64,000 nucleotides of DNA from an uncultured Oscillospiraceae bacterium (GCA_900544715.1 UQWL01000009.1:43284-107283), one strand, 5' to 3'. Positions 25,212-33,580 are shown, counted from the first letter of the stretch. Notes: generated by a model not told the origin, from the letters alone. A program made the numbers and translations.

Positions 25212-26189
25212 ATGAAGCAATTTCGGTTTGGTATCCTCGGTGCAGGAGGCATCGCACACAAATTCTGCAACGCGGTCAGCAAGGTGGACGATGCGTGCGT
25301 TGCGGCCGTGGCCAGTAAGGATCAGAAACGCGCCTGGCGTTTCGCAAAGCGGCATGGGATTGAGGATTTTTACAGCGATTACGAGCAGCTCCTGGTACGG
25401 GAAGATATCGATGCGGTCTACATTGCAACCACGCATAATTTCCACTATGAAAACATTATAGCCTGCCTGGAACACAATAAACCCGTTCTCTGTGAAAAAA
25501 GTATGGTTCCCACCGCGGCGCAGGCACAGGAAATTTTTAGCCTTGCAAAAGAAAAGGGGCTTTTCGTCATGGAGGCGATGTGGTCCCGCTTTTTACCTCA
25601 CATCAATCAAGCCCGCCAGTGGATCAAGGAGGGCCGGATCGGCAGCTTGGAAGCGGCAGCCTGCACCATCGGCTTCTCTGCCAGCCGGGACCCTGCGCAC
25701 CGGATCAACAACCCGGAGCTCGGCGGCGGCGCAGCCTATGATATCGGCGTTTACGCGATTGAACTGACAACGTATCTGATCGATGAACCGGTGATAGACG
25801 TGCAATCCATGCTCACCCGCTCGGAAACTGGCGTGGATAAAACGGATAGTATCCTGCTCCGTTTCCCTAGCTGCACCGCAAATTTACAGGCGACGACCGC
25901 CGCCACCGTGCGGGAGGAGCTCTGCATCTATGGCTCAGAGGGGTTTATCCGGATCCCCCGGGCACACTGCTCACACTCCTGCACACTCTACAATAAAAAG
26001 GGCCTCCCCGTAAAACGATTTCACAAAAATTATGGCAATGGTTTTGTCTTTGAGGTGCGGGAAACCATGCGTTGCATCCAGGCGGGCAAGCTCGAGAGCG
26101 ACACTGTTCCTCACAGTGCAACGATGCAGTGCGCCGAAATTTTTGATCAATGCTTTGAAAATTGGGGCTATGGCACTATCCAATGCTAA
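25212..26189 (+). CDS. Gfo/Idh/MocA-family oxidoreductase
   Basis: A 325-residue NAD(P)-dependent sugar or cyclitol dehydrogenase. The Rossmann motif GILGAGGIAHKF is at residues 7-18. The catalytic-lysine motif CEKS (family EKP) falls in HNKPVLCEKSMVPT (near residue 96). GGGAAYDIGVYAIEL is the conserved second-domain block. The substrate is unknown and no transporter or sugar gene adjoins it. GAAAGGAAG precedes the ATG. It is divergent from the sms pair. Confidence 0.88.
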   Translation: MKQFRFGILGAGGIAHKFCNAVSKVDDACVAAVASKDQKRAWRFAKRHGIEDFYSDYEQLLVREDIDAVYIATTHNFHYENIIACLEHNKPVLCEKSMVPTAAQAQEIFSLAKEKGLFVMEAMWSRFLPHINQARQWIKEGRIGSLEAAACTIGFSASRDPAHRINNPELGGGAAYDIGVYAIELTTYLIDEPVIDVQSMLTRSETGVDKTDSILLRFPSCTANLQATTAATVREELCIYGSEGFIRIPRAHCSHSCTLYNKKGLPVKRFHKNYGNGFVFEVRETMRCIQAGKLESDTVPHSATMQCAEIFDQCFENWGYGTIQC

Positions 26190-26335
26190 GTTTTGCTGAA
26201 AACAAACTGTCCTTTTAGATATTTTCCCTAAATTGACTTGCCCTCCCATTCCTTTTATCGCCTCCCTTTGCTATACTGGTTTGCAAAGGATTGTTATATC
26301 AATTTCTTTGTGGGGAAAAGAAGGAGTAAGGAAAC

Positions 26336-27148
26336 ATGGAAAAGAATCTACAGACAGCAGCAACAAGCAACTCTGGCCACTCGAAAAAAACGCTTTTAAT
26401 TGCGCTCTCAATCATAGCCGCACTGCTTATCTTAGCAGGTGCAGTACTCGCTGTTTTTATAGTTCAGCAAACAAAATTTGAAAAACAAACAATTACACTG
26501 ATTCAAAACGGAGAGTATGAAGAAGCATCCTCGGCAGTTATAGATAAAAAACTGAGCAACCGCCAGAAAACAGCACTCTCCACTGCCTTCACAAATGCAC
26601 TTAAGGATGCAAAGATTAAAGTTGTGAGCGATCTTTCTGAGGCAAAGATACAAGAATACCAGCAGCTAAAAAAGCTAGGGCAAACTTTGGGGATTTCGGC
26701 TGACGAACCCGCCATGAAATATTTAGAGAGTGCTTTGAAATTAGAGCAATATTGTGATGCAGCCGTGTTATGGAGGCTTGCTTTGGGAGAGGAAATGGAG
26801 AACCTCGGGTCGATCTCCAATGAAGTGACGATGGCGCTGAATGAATCGGTATCCTTTTCTGCCCTCTTGCCCAAACTATCCGCTCTGCGTACAAGAGCCA
26901 ATGCAGTTAAATTCTCCAATTATGATAAGGACAATAAATGGGTAGCAGAGGCATCGGTATCGCAAATCATGCTATATGGCGGCCTTTCTAATATGTGTGA
27001 CGGGATCCTTCAAAACAGCAATACGCTTTTTTCAAAAGGGCAGCAGCAAGTAACTAGCTCCATAAAAACGCGGATAAAGATTTTGGAACAAGCAGAATCC
27101 AGTATGACTCCGGCAATCAATGATCTCCGGAAACTCCCCTCTTTTTGA
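26336..27148 (+). CDS. uncharacterised single-pass membrane protein
   Basis: A 270-residue protein. A short cytoplasmic N-terminus with SGHSKKT leads into one membrane helix (about residues 22-46). The rest is a helical, hydrophilic extracytoplasmic part of about 220 residues with a repeat-like pattern (NGEYEEASSAVI, KLEQYCDAAVLW) reminiscent of TPR-type helices. AAGAAGGAG precedes the ATG. Its composition is more AT-rich than the flanking genes, which may mean more recent arrival. I recognise no family; the gene's reality rests on the ribosome binding site, length and coherent topology. Confidence 0.65.
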   Translation: MEKNLQTAATSNSGHSKKTLLIALSIIAALLILAGAVLAVFIVQQTKFEKQTITLIQNGEYEEASSAVIDKKLSNRQKTALSTAFTNALKDAKIKVVSDLSEAKIQEYQQLKKLGQTLGISADEPAMKYLESALKLEQYCDAAVLWRLALGEEMENLGSISNEVTMALNESVSFSALLPKLSALRTRANAVKFSNYDKDNKWVAEASVSQIMLYGGLSNMCDGILQNSNTLFSKGQQQVTSSIKTRIKILEQAESSMTPAINDLRKLPSF

Positions 27149-27164
27149 TATTTGGAGAAAAAAT

Positions 27165-27195
27165 TAGCAATGCCCCTGCCAAAAAGGCGGGGGTA
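27165..27195 (-). terminator. possible terminator of the aldo/keto reductase gene
   Basis: Stem CCCCCGCC / GGCAGGGG across a five-base loop. On the minus strand ATTTTTTC follows about eight bases later. Confidence 0.5.
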
Positions 27196-27229
27196 TCGCC
27201 ATTATGATACGAAAAGCCAAACATCTATT

Positions 27230-28432
27230 CTATCCTTTTGGAGCCGCAGTGCACTGCTTTCTTTGCAGGAATCGAATTACCGCCATCGCCGGGCGGAACC
27301 AAAACGGCTCAAATTCCCCCGCTACCTTTTTGAGTTCTGTTCGGATCGCTATTTTTTGCGGGCAGCGCTTTTCACATGCGCCGCACTCTTTGCACAAACT
27401 CGCAAAATGGTGGCTGGGCCGGAAGCCGGCCGTTGTATTCATATATTGGCTCTTCCCCGTTTTTTTCCGGATGGAGGCCGCATTGTATGCCGCAAAACAA
27501 GAGGGGATATCCACCCCATAGGGGCAGGGCATGCAATAGCCGCAGGCCGTGCAGGGAATCCGGAAAGAGGAACGAAAGGCTTTGGCTACCGCCTCATATA
27601 CCGCCTGTTTCTCCGCCCCAATAGAGTTCGGCAACGCATCTCCGGCGATCTTTACATTCTCCGCAAGCTGCTCCCGTGTGCTCATTCCGCTGAGCACAAC
27701 CGTGGCCTCAGGCTGATCCCAAATCCACCGCAGCCCCCATTCGGCGGGCGTTGCCGCCGGATCTGCCGCGTGAAACGCCGCGTCCACGGCCGGCGGCAGA
27801 TTCTCCGCCAGCCTGCCGCCCAGCAGCGGCTCCATAATCATCACGGGCAGCCCGCGCTCATGCGCCTTTTGCAGCCCGCTGCGCCCTGCCTGATTGTTTT
27901 CATCGATATAGTTATATTGGATTTGGCAAAAATCCCAATCATATGCCTCCAACAACTTAGGGAATTCCTCACGCCCGCCATGATAGGAAAAGCCGATCGA
28001 CCGGATGCGACCCGCCTGCTTCTGTGCCCGGATCCAATCCTCAATCTCCAGGCCGCAGAGGCGATTCCAGGTTTCCACATCCGTGAGCATATGGATGAGA
28101 AGATAGTCGATATAATCCGTCCCCAACCGGTCTAGCATTTTATGCAAAAGCTTATCAAAATCCGCCGCGCTCCTGCATAGAGGGGGTGGCATCTTATCCG
28201 CTATGTATATGGTTTCCCGCAGACCGCCCTGTAATGCCCGGCCCAGCGCCTCCTCGCTCCCCGCATACATATAAGCCGTGTCAAAATAATTGACGCCATC
28301 CGCAATCGCCTTTCGAATCAACGCCGTGCTCTCCTCCTGATCGATTGCGCCGCGTTTTCTCGGCAGGCGCATGCAGCCAAAGCCGAGTACGGAGAGTCGG
28401 TTTCCACTTTTCGGATCGGTACGGTATTGCAC
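27230..28432 (-). CDS. aldo/keto reductase with C-terminal 4Fe-4S domain
   Basis: A 400-residue fused protein. The TIM-barrel part has LSVLGFGCMRLP at the N-terminus, FDTAYMYAGSEEALG (catalytic aspartate and tyrosine), and the conserved lysine/histidine strands DYIDYLLIH. The C-terminal 100 residues carry two cysteine clusters (CTACGYCMPCPYGVDIP and CKECGACEKRCPQ), an 8-cysteine ferredoxin-like pattern. Electrons may come from a ferredoxin rather than NADPH; this is inference from the fusion. A GTG at 28432 with AAAGGA nine bases upstream is the best start. Confidence 0.9.
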   Translation of the reverse strand: MQYRTDPKSGNRLSVLGFGCMRLPRKRGAIDQEESTALIRKAIADGVNYFDTAYMYAGSEEALGRALQGGLRETIYIADKMPPPLCRSAADFDKLLHKMLDRLGTDYIDYLLIHMLTDVETWNRLCGLEIEDWIRAQKQAGRIRSIGFSYHGGREEFPKLLEAYDWDFCQIQYNYIDENNQAGRSGLQKAHERGLPVMIMEPLLGGRLAENLPPAVDAAFHAADPAATPAEWGLRWIWDQPEATVVLSGMSTREQLAENVKIAGDALPNSIGAEKQAVYEAVAKAFRSSFRIPCTACGYCMPCPYGVDIPSCFAAYNAASIRKKTGKSQYMNTTAGFRPSHHFASLCKECGACEKRCPQKIAIRTELKKVAGEFEPFWFRPAMAVIRFLQRKQCTAAPKG

Positions 28433-28508
28433 CACTCCACATCCTTTCTGATTTTTGAAAACCAACGGCGGGGCGATGCATGCCCCACCGTTTTGTTCTC
28501 ATCTGTGT

Positions 28509-29462
28509 TTATTGCAGCCCCAGCTCATCGAAATGGGTGCGAAGCGTCTCGCAGGACGCCTTGAACTGCTCCATTTCCTCATCGTTTAGAGACAGCTGCA
28601 AAATACGCTGCACGCCATTGCGGTTCACAATGCAGGGAGCGCCTACGAACACCCCTGTTTCCCCATATTCCCCACGCATCATGGCGGATACCGTAAGCAC
28701 GCTGTTTTCATTGCCAAAAATCGCGCGCGTAATGCGCACGAGCGCCATCCCGATGCCGTAATAGGTTGCGCGCTTGGCTTCAATGATCTTTTGCGCCGCG
28801 CCGCGCACTTCTTCTGTGATCTTCTCCATCTCCTCGCAGCAATATCTTCCGTGGGATTCTTCGCAGATGGAGAGCACCGGCTTTGTGGCCATCATTGCCT
28901 GCGACCAGGGGACAAACTCGCTATCCCCATGCTCGCCCATCACATAGGCGTGCATATTGCGGGGATCTACATGAAAATAGGCCCCGAGCAGATAGCGCAG
29001 CCTGGCGGTGTCGAGCGCGGTGCCTGTGCCCAACACACGGCGAGGATTAAACCCCGAGAGCACGGCTGTGATTCGCGTCATGATATCAACCGGATTGGTC
29101 GCCACCAGGAAAATCCCGTTGAAGCCCGATTCTGTAACAGGATCCACGATCGATTTAAAAACCGCCGTATTCCGCTGGAGCAGATCGAGCCTGGATTCTC
29201 CCGGCTTCTGGGCGACGCCCGCGCAGATGGTGACGATATCCGCATCGCTGCAATCCTCATAGCCGCCGGCATAAATTTTCATATTCGAGCCGGAGAAGGC
29301 CAGGCCATGGTTTAAATCCATCGCCTCGCCCTCCGCCCGCTTGCGATCCAAATCCACTAGCACCAGCTCATCACAAACATTCTGGTTGAGCAGCGCATAG
29401 GCATAGCTCATACCCACCATGCCGGTTCCGATCAAAACGACTTTTCGATTTTCCGAGATCAT
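28509..29462 (-). CDS. ldh: L-lactate dehydrogenase
   Basis: Reduces pyruvate to L-lactate with NADH. It has 317 residues. The NAD motif GTGMVGMSYA is near residue 12. The substrate arginine loop is AGVAQKPGESRLDL. The catalytic histidine is in MGEHGDSEFVPWS (near residue 176). The start is taken as ATG 29462; a GTG three codons upstream is possible because AAAGG lies closer to it. The promoter is clear (TTGACC-17-TATAAA). It is separate from the aldo/keto reductase gene 76 bases downstream, though read-through is possible. Malate dehydrogenase is unlikely given the motif set. Confidence 0.93.
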   Translation of the reverse strand: MISENRKVVLIGTGMVGMSYAYALLNQNVCDELVLVDLDRKRAEGEAMDLNHGLAFSGSNMKIYAGGYEDCSDADIVTICAGVAQKPGESRLDLLQRNTAVFKSIVDPVTESGFNGIFLVATNPVDIMTRITAVLSGFNPRRVLGTGTALDTARLRYLLGAYFHVDPRNMHAYVMGEHGDSEFVPWSQAMMATKPVLSICEESHGRYCCEEMEKITEEVRGAAQKIIEAKRATYYGIGMALVRITRAIFGNENSVLTVSAMMRGEYGETGVFVGAPCIVNRNGVQRILQLSLNDEEMEQFKASCETLRTHFDELGLQ

Positions 29463-29530
29463 ATCTATCACACGCCTTTCTCAAATAGGACGAAAGCTCT
29501 CTATGATTTGTATTGCCGTCCCTCCCTTTC

Positions 29531-29559
29531 TTTATACACGGTTTTGAAAATCCGGTCAA
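29531..29559 (-). promoter_or_regulatory. ldh promoter
   Basis: TTGACC-17-TATAAA on the minus strand. No convincing Rex operator was seen beside it. Confidence 0.75.
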
Positions 29560-29586
29560 GTAATCTGTGACGATACGCCCTCCTCA

Positions 29587-29685
29587 TTACAAAAAAATGC
29601 CCTATAGTGGTCGCCCACTGACAAGCCAGGCGTCCCTAAGGCAAATGGATGCGCTTAACCGTTAGCCGTTCAAGCCATAGCGACC
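29587..29685 (-). other. foldable element between rplL and ldh, possible small RNA
   Basis: A 77-base core closed by GGTCGC / GCGACC (29609-29685) that can hold three inner hairpins, including GCGTCC / GGATGCGC and GCTTAAC / GTTCAAGC. On the minus strand an alternative hairpin AGTGG-GCGA-CCACT competes with the closing stem, and a run of seven T follows at 29587-29593. It lies upstream of the ldh promoter, so it is not an ldh leader. It matches no RNA family I know. Strand and reality are uncertain. Confidence 0.35.
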
Positions 29686-29747
29686 CTTTCTTATCAAAGG
29701 CATAAAACACAGTTGAAGCAATTGGCCTTTTAGACGCTTCATCGGTA

Positions 29748-29809
29748 AATCAAAACGGGATTCGGAAAGCCATGCTCTCCAAATCCCGTTCAGGCGGCCA
29801 AGCCGCCCC
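29748..29809 (-). terminator. rplJL operon terminator region
   Basis: Two hairpins after rplL: GGCGGC / GCCGCC, then AACGGGATT / AATCCCGTT followed by TTGATTT on the minus strand. Confidence 0.65.
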
Positions 29810-29835
29810 CTTTTGCATAGAAAAGACTGCTTTGT

Positions 29836-30216
29836 TTATTTGAGCTCAACCTTCGCGCCGGCAGCCTCGAGCTTCTCCTTCGCCGCTTCCGCATCTTCCT
29901 TGGAGATGCCTTCCTTAACAGCCTTCGGAGCGCCATCGACAACAGCCTTCGCATCGGCAAGGCCAAGGCCGGTGATCTCACGGACTGCCTTGATGACCTT
30001 AATCTTCTCCGCACCGACTTCCGCAAGGATCACGTCGAACTCGGTCTTCTCTTCCTCAGCAGCAGCAGCGCCGCCGTCGGCCGGAGCAGCAACTGCTACC
30101 GCGGCAGCAGCGGATACGCCGAACTCTTCCTCAACTGCATGTACCAGCTCAGAGAGCTCAAGCACGGAGAGGACTTTGATTTCTTCAATAATCGCATTAA
30201 TTTTATCAGATGCCAT
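29836..30216 (-). CDS. rplL: 50S ribosomal protein L7/L12
   Basis: Stalk protein of the large ribosomal subunit that recruits translation factors. It has 126 residues. An N-terminal dimerisation domain (IIEEIKVLSVLELSELV) is followed by an alanine-rich hinge (about residues 35-55) and a C-terminal factor-binding domain (EKIKVIKAVREITGLGLADA), ending AGAKVELK. GGAGG precedes the ATG. It follows rplJ and is followed by a terminator, not by rpoB. Confidence 0.98.
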   Translation of the reverse strand: MASDKINAIIEEIKVLSVLELSELVHAVEEEFGVSAAAAVAVAAPADGGAAAAEEEKTEFDVILAEVGAEKIKVIKAVREITGLGLADAKAVVDGAPKAVKEGISKEDAEAAKEKLEAAGAKVELK

Positions 30217-30277
30217 TGTAATAAACCTCCAATTATTTCATATTGTAGCCAGGGCTAATTGCAATGCAAACCTGCAA

Positions 30278-30811
30278 TTATGCCTCTGCCGGAGCCTCTG
30301 CCTGTGCGGGAACGGCTTCGCCGGACTTGTCGACGATCGCCTGAATCGCGCGCGCAAAGGAAGCGATGGGTGCGTTGAACGCATTGCAGACCGTGGCGAG
30401 CAAGATCTCGCGGGACGGCAGCTTTGCAAGGCTGTTGATCTTTTCAAGGCCGATCACGTCGCCATCCAGGAAACCGCTCTTCACAGTGAAGGTTTTGCTC
30501 GCATCGGCAAACTTGCACAGAATGCGCGCGGGAGCAACATAATCATCCTCACTCAGGGCGATTGCTGTTGTGCCGGAAAGCACATTGTCAAGCTCCTGAA
30601 GGCCCGCATCCTGCACGGCAAGATGCAGCAGCGTATTCTTGACGACTGCGTAATGAACGCCCGCCTCACGCAGCTCCTTACGAAGCCTCGTATCATCCGC
30701 CACGTTGATGCCCTTGTAATCGACGACCACACCTGCGCATGCATTTTTCAGCTGTGCGGAAAGGTCTGCGACCTTTTGCTTCTTGAGTTCCAATACTTTT
30801 TCACTCGGCAA
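30278..30811 (-). CDS. rplJ: 50S ribosomal protein L10
   Basis: Anchors the L7/L12 stalk and represses its own mRNA through the L10 leader. It has 177 residues with VVVDYKGINVADDTRLRKEL near the N-terminus and an alanine/glutamate-rich C-terminus. The start is TTG at 30811, with GAGGAGGTGA upstream. It stands behind its own promoter and a leader with an attenuator-like terminator. Confidence 0.97.
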   Translation of the reverse strand: MPSEKVLELKKQKVADLSAQLKNACAGVVVDYKGINVADDTRLRKELREAGVHYAVVKNTLLHLAVQDAGLQELDNVLSGTTAIALSEDDYVAPARILCKFADASKTFTVKSGFLDGDVIGLEKINSLAKLPSREILLATVCNAFNAPIASFARAIQAIVDKSGEAVPAQAEAPAEA

Positions 30812-30904
30812 TGGATTTCACCTCCTCTAAATCTACCGCTTTCCATCCAGGGGATAGAGAACCGGCATCTCAGGCGTTTCCAAAAAAACGCCTTTTCACG
30901 GGGA

Positions 30905-31051
30905 AAGGAAAAACCCTTCCCGCGCACCGCAGGAAGGGTCAACATACAAAGTCATACCGGAAAATTCCGGCCGCCGTATGCTCTCCATTCCTCGGCAGGT
31001 GGCAAAAAGCCATTATGCGCAAAGCGCGCCTGCTGTCTTCGGTGTAAGAAC
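30905..31051 (-). ncRNA. ribosomal protein L10 leader with attenuator
   Basis: Between the promoter and rplJ on the minus strand, GACAGCAGG (31029-31037) and CCTGCCGAGGA (30989-30999) flank a hairpin-rich segment with AATGGC. This is the recognisable pattern of the Firmicutes L10 leader bound by L10 (and its stalk complex). Downstream, ACCCTTCC / GGAAGGGT with a T-run (30905-30939) forms an intrinsic terminator, and AGGCGTTT / AAACGCCT lies before the ribosome binding site. Family identity is from memory of the consensus. Confidence 0.75.
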
Positions 31052-31058
31052 AGTGATT

Positions 31059-31090
31059 ATTATACTAGCACACAGATTGCTCTGTGTCAA
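31059..31090 (-). promoter_or_regulatory. internal sigma-A promoter of rplJL
   Basis: TTGACA-17-TAGTAT with an overlapping TATAAT, on the minus strand just after the rplA stop. Confidence 0.85.
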
Positions 31091-31100
31091 GCTTTTTGGC

Positions 31101-31802
31101 TTATTCCGCGCCGCCCACACGGTTTGCATTGATGCGCACGCCAGGGCCCATCGTGGTAGCAACCACGCAGGAGCGGATATACTGGCCTTTCGTCGCCGCG
31201 GGCTTCGCCTTAATGATCGCCTCCAGCAGAGTGGAGAAGTTCTCATTCAGCTTTTCCGCGCCAAAGGAAACTTTGCCGATCGGGCAGTGGATGATGTTAG
31301 TCTTATCGAGACGATATTCGATCTTACCGGCCTTTGCCTCAGTCACAGCCTTTGCAACATCGGGCGTTACGGTGCCGGCCTTCGGGCTCGGCATCAGGCC
31401 GCGCGGGCCAAGCACTTTACCAAGACGGCCAACCAGGCCCATCATGTTGGGCGCTGCAATCGCCACGTCAAAATCCATCCAGCCTTCGCCCTGGATCTTG
31501 GCAACCAGTTCTTCCGCGCCGACAAACTCTGCACCGGCCGCTTCTGCCGCCTTTGCATCGTCACCCTTGGCGAACACAGCAACACGGACGGATTTACCAG
31601 TGCCGTTGGGCAGCACGACTGCGCCGCGAACCTGCTGGTCCGCATGGCGGGAGTCAACGCCCAAGCGAATATGGGCTTCTACCGTTTCATCAAATTTCGC
31701 TGTTGCAGTTTTCACCGCGACCTCCAGCGCTTCCGCGGGGTCATAGAGCTTTGTTTTGTCGACAAGCTTAGCGCTTTCGACATATTTTTTACCATGTTTC
31801 AT
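31101..31802 (-). CDS. rplA: 50S ribosomal protein L1
   Basis: Binds 23S rRNA at the L1 stalk and controls E-site tRNA release. It has 233 residues starting MKHGKKYVESAKLVD. The L1 signature region MMGLVGRLGKVLGPRGLMP (near residue 120) is present, ending TTMGPGVRINANRV. GGGAGGT precedes the ATG. It is fifth in rpmG-secE-nusG-rplK-rplA. Confidence 0.98.
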   Translation of the reverse strand: MKHGKKYVESAKLVDKTKLYDPAEALEVAVKTATAKFDETVEAHIRLGVDSRHADQQVRGAVVLPNGTGKSVRVAVFAKGDDAKAAEAAGAEFVGAEELVAKIQGEGWMDFDVAIAAPNMMGLVGRLGKVLGPRGLMPSPKAGTVTPDVAKAVTEAKAGKIEYRLDKTNIIHCPIGKVSFGAEKLNENFSTLLEAIIKAKPAATKGQYIRSCVVATTMGPGVRINANRVGGAE

Positions 31803-31857
31803 TCGTCTGACCTCCCTAAAGAGTGGTTAATCGGATTGTTCCTCCCACCCGGGAGCA

Positions 31858-32283
31858 TTAATCGGAGACAACGATGCCCATGCTGCGCGCAGTGCCGGCA
31901 ATCATGCTGGCTGCTGCTTCTACGCTCGCTGCATTCAGATCGGGCATCTTCTGCTCGGCGATTTTTCTAATCTGCTCACCGGTGATCGTTGCGACCTTGT
32001 TCTTGTTCGGCACGCCGGACGCCTTATCAAGCCCGCATGCCTTTTTCAGAAGAACAGCGGCTGGCGGCGTTTTCGTGATGAACGTGAAAGAACGGTCTGC
32101 ATAAACGGTGATGACGACCGGGATAATCAGGCCGATATCATTTTTTGTGCGCTCGTTGAATTCCTTCGTGAACGCCATAATGTTCACACCGTGCTGACCC
32201 AGCGCAGGACCGACCGGGGGTGCCGGGGTTGCTTTTCCGGCGGGGATCTGCAGCTTAATTAAACCTACAACCTTTTGAGCCAT
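31858..32283 (-). CDS. rplK: 50S ribosomal protein L11
   Basis: Binds 23S rRNA in the GTPase-associated centre. It has 141 residues. The N-terminal domain starts MAQKVVGLIKLQIPAGKA, with the proline-rich PAPPVGPALGQHGVNIM, and the C-terminal rRNA-binding domain ends GTARSMGIVV. GGAGGTG is six to seven bases before the ATG; a 40-codon upstream extension is rejected. Confidence 0.98.
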   Translation of the reverse strand: MAQKVVGLIKLQIPAGKATPAPPVGPALGQHGVNIMAFTKEFNERTKNDIGLIIPVVITVYADRSFTFITKTPPAAVLLKKACGLDKASGVPNKNKVATITGEQIRKIAEQKMPDLNAASVEAAASMIAGTARSMGIVVSD

Positions 32284-32426
32284 TTTTTGCACCTCCAAAT
32301 ATACGTGGTAATTGGCGGAGTAAGTGTGAATTCTTACTCCTCCCACAGGGGGCGAACCCCCGCGCCGGGCGGCAAAGCCGCATGGGCGCATAATAAGCGG
32401 CAACGCCGCTAATTACCAAACTGTGA

Positions 32427-32978
32427 TTAATTGACTGCCGGCTCCACCTGATCGAGCGCAAACTCAACCGGCGTTTCGCGGCCAAACATGGAAATCGTCA
32501 CGCGGACAAGGTCTTTATCCGGATCGATCTCCTCGACGACACCGGAGAAATCCCCGAACGGGCCGTCAATAATATTGACAAGATCGCCGACCTGATAGGC
32601 CACCTCGACCTGCCTTTTCTCCACCCCAAGCGCGAGCACTTCCTCGTCACTGAGCGGGATGGGCTTGCTCTCCGGGCCTACAAAGCCCGTAACGCCGCGC
32701 GTATTGCGGATGACGTACCAGGTGTCGTCCGACATGACGTACTCCCCGTCCTCCACATCGACCGCAAGCTTCACCAGCACATAGCCGGGAAACACCTTGC
32801 GCTCTACATCGCGCTTTTTGTTATCCTTGATTTCAGTGACCGTCTCCATCGGGATTTTTACCTCTAGGATCTGATCCTGCATCTGGCGGTTTTCCACAAC
32901 CGTTTCAATATTATTGGCCACTTTGTTTTCGTAGCCGGAATAGGTATGGATCACATACCACTTTGCGCTGTCAGCCAT
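32427..32978 (-). CDS. nusG: transcription elongation/antitermination factor NusG
   Basis: Binds RNA polymerase and couples it to the ribosome. It has 183 residues. The NGN domain (KWYVIHTYSGYENKVANNI; then FPGYVLVKL) is followed by a KOW domain (VGDLVNIIDGPFGDFSGVVEEID) near residue 125. AAAGGGTGG precedes the ATG. It sits between secE and rplK as usual. Confidence 0.98.
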   Translation of the reverse strand: MADSAKWYVIHTYSGYENKVANNIETVVENRQMQDQILEVKIPMETVTEIKDNKKRDVERKVFPGYVLVKLAVDVEDGEYVMSDDTWYVIRNTRGVTGFVGPESKPIPLSDEEVLALGVEKRQVEVAYQVGDLVNIIDGPFGDFSGVVEEIDPDKDLVRVTISMFGRETPVEFALDQVEPAVN

Positions 32979-33008
32979 GTTAGACCACCCTTTCGCTTCG
33001 AACCCGCC

Positions 33009-33413
33009 TTAACCGAGCAGCCCGCCAAACAGCTGGATTGCACCCGCTGCGGCATTGGTGACGCCCGAAGTTGATTCTGCGGCGGCGGCCGTTGTCGTGG
33101 GATCCTGCGCCAGGCCCTCAATCAGGCTCAGTCCCTGGGAAAGGCCGAAGTCCACAATCCAGATGCCGATGCCGATAATCAAAATCACGGCGATTACAAC
33201 GCCGGTGCTCTTGAACACGGTTTTGGCATCAGGCCAAGTGATCTTCTTAATCTCGCCCCTGAAATCCTTAAAGAAGCGGGCGATCGCCTTGCCGGCACGC
33301 ACAAAGATATTTGGCTTTTTCGGTTTGTTTGCCTTATCGGCCTTGTCCGCTTTTGTGGTTTTGGCTTTCTTTTCGGCCTTTTCCACAGCGTCCTTTTTCT
33401 TTTCGTCAGCCAT
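33009..33413 (-). CDS. secE: preprotein translocase subunit SecE with extended ends
   Basis: Essential SecYEG subunit. It has 134 residues against about 60-70 in many Firmicutes. A lysine-rich N-terminal extension (residues 1-36), the conserved amphipathic segment FFKDFRGEIKKITWPD, one membrane helix (about 67-90), and then a 40-residue alanine/threonine-rich tail outside the membrane. The core identity is clear; the long low-complexity ends are unusual. The start follows GGAGGAAAG. Confidence 0.93.
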   Translation of the reverse strand: MADEKKKDAVEKAEKKAKTTKADKADKANKPKKPNIFVRAGKAIARFFKDFRGEIKKITWPDAKTVFKSTGVVIAVILIIGIGIWIVDFGLSQGLSLIEGLAQDPTTTAAAAESTSGVTNAAAGAIQLFGGLLG

Positions 33414-33430
33414 TCATCTTTCCTCCGCTC

Positions 33431-33580
33431 TTATTTGGTTTCTCTGTGGAGCGTGTGTTTCTTGCAGAATCTGCAATACTTATTCATCTCCAGCCTGTCG
33501 GGGTTGTTCTTCTTGTTTTTCATCGTATTGTAGTTGCGCTGCTTGCACTCCGTGCAGGATAAAGTGACTTTTACTCTCAT
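33431..33580 (-). CDS. rpmG: 50S ribosomal protein L33
   Basis: A 49-residue ribosomal protein with two CxxC pairs (CTEC and CRFC) for zinc, the C+ type. It starts MRVKVTLSCTECKQRNY and ends KKHTLHRETK. GGAGGTG is seven bases before the ATG; the longer frame is rejected. It is the first gene of the rpmG-secE-nusG-rplK-rplA operon. Confidence 0.97.
   Translation of the reverse strand: MRVKVTLSCTECKQRNYNTMKNKKNNPDRLEMNKYCRFCKKHTLHRETK

Noticed and set aside
27141..28135. Plus-strand 327-codon frame opposite the aldo/keto reductase
   Set aside because: Antisense shadow rich in arginine and proline; the ferredoxin cysteine clusters and barrel motifs are on the minus strand.
29609..29685. tRNA gene or cobalamin riboswitch reading of the foldable element
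   Set aside because: Acceptor-like ends and a GTTCAA look tempting, but the T-arm does not pair and there is no anticodon arm. The cobalamin motif GCCACTG is not intact and no plus-strand gene follows.
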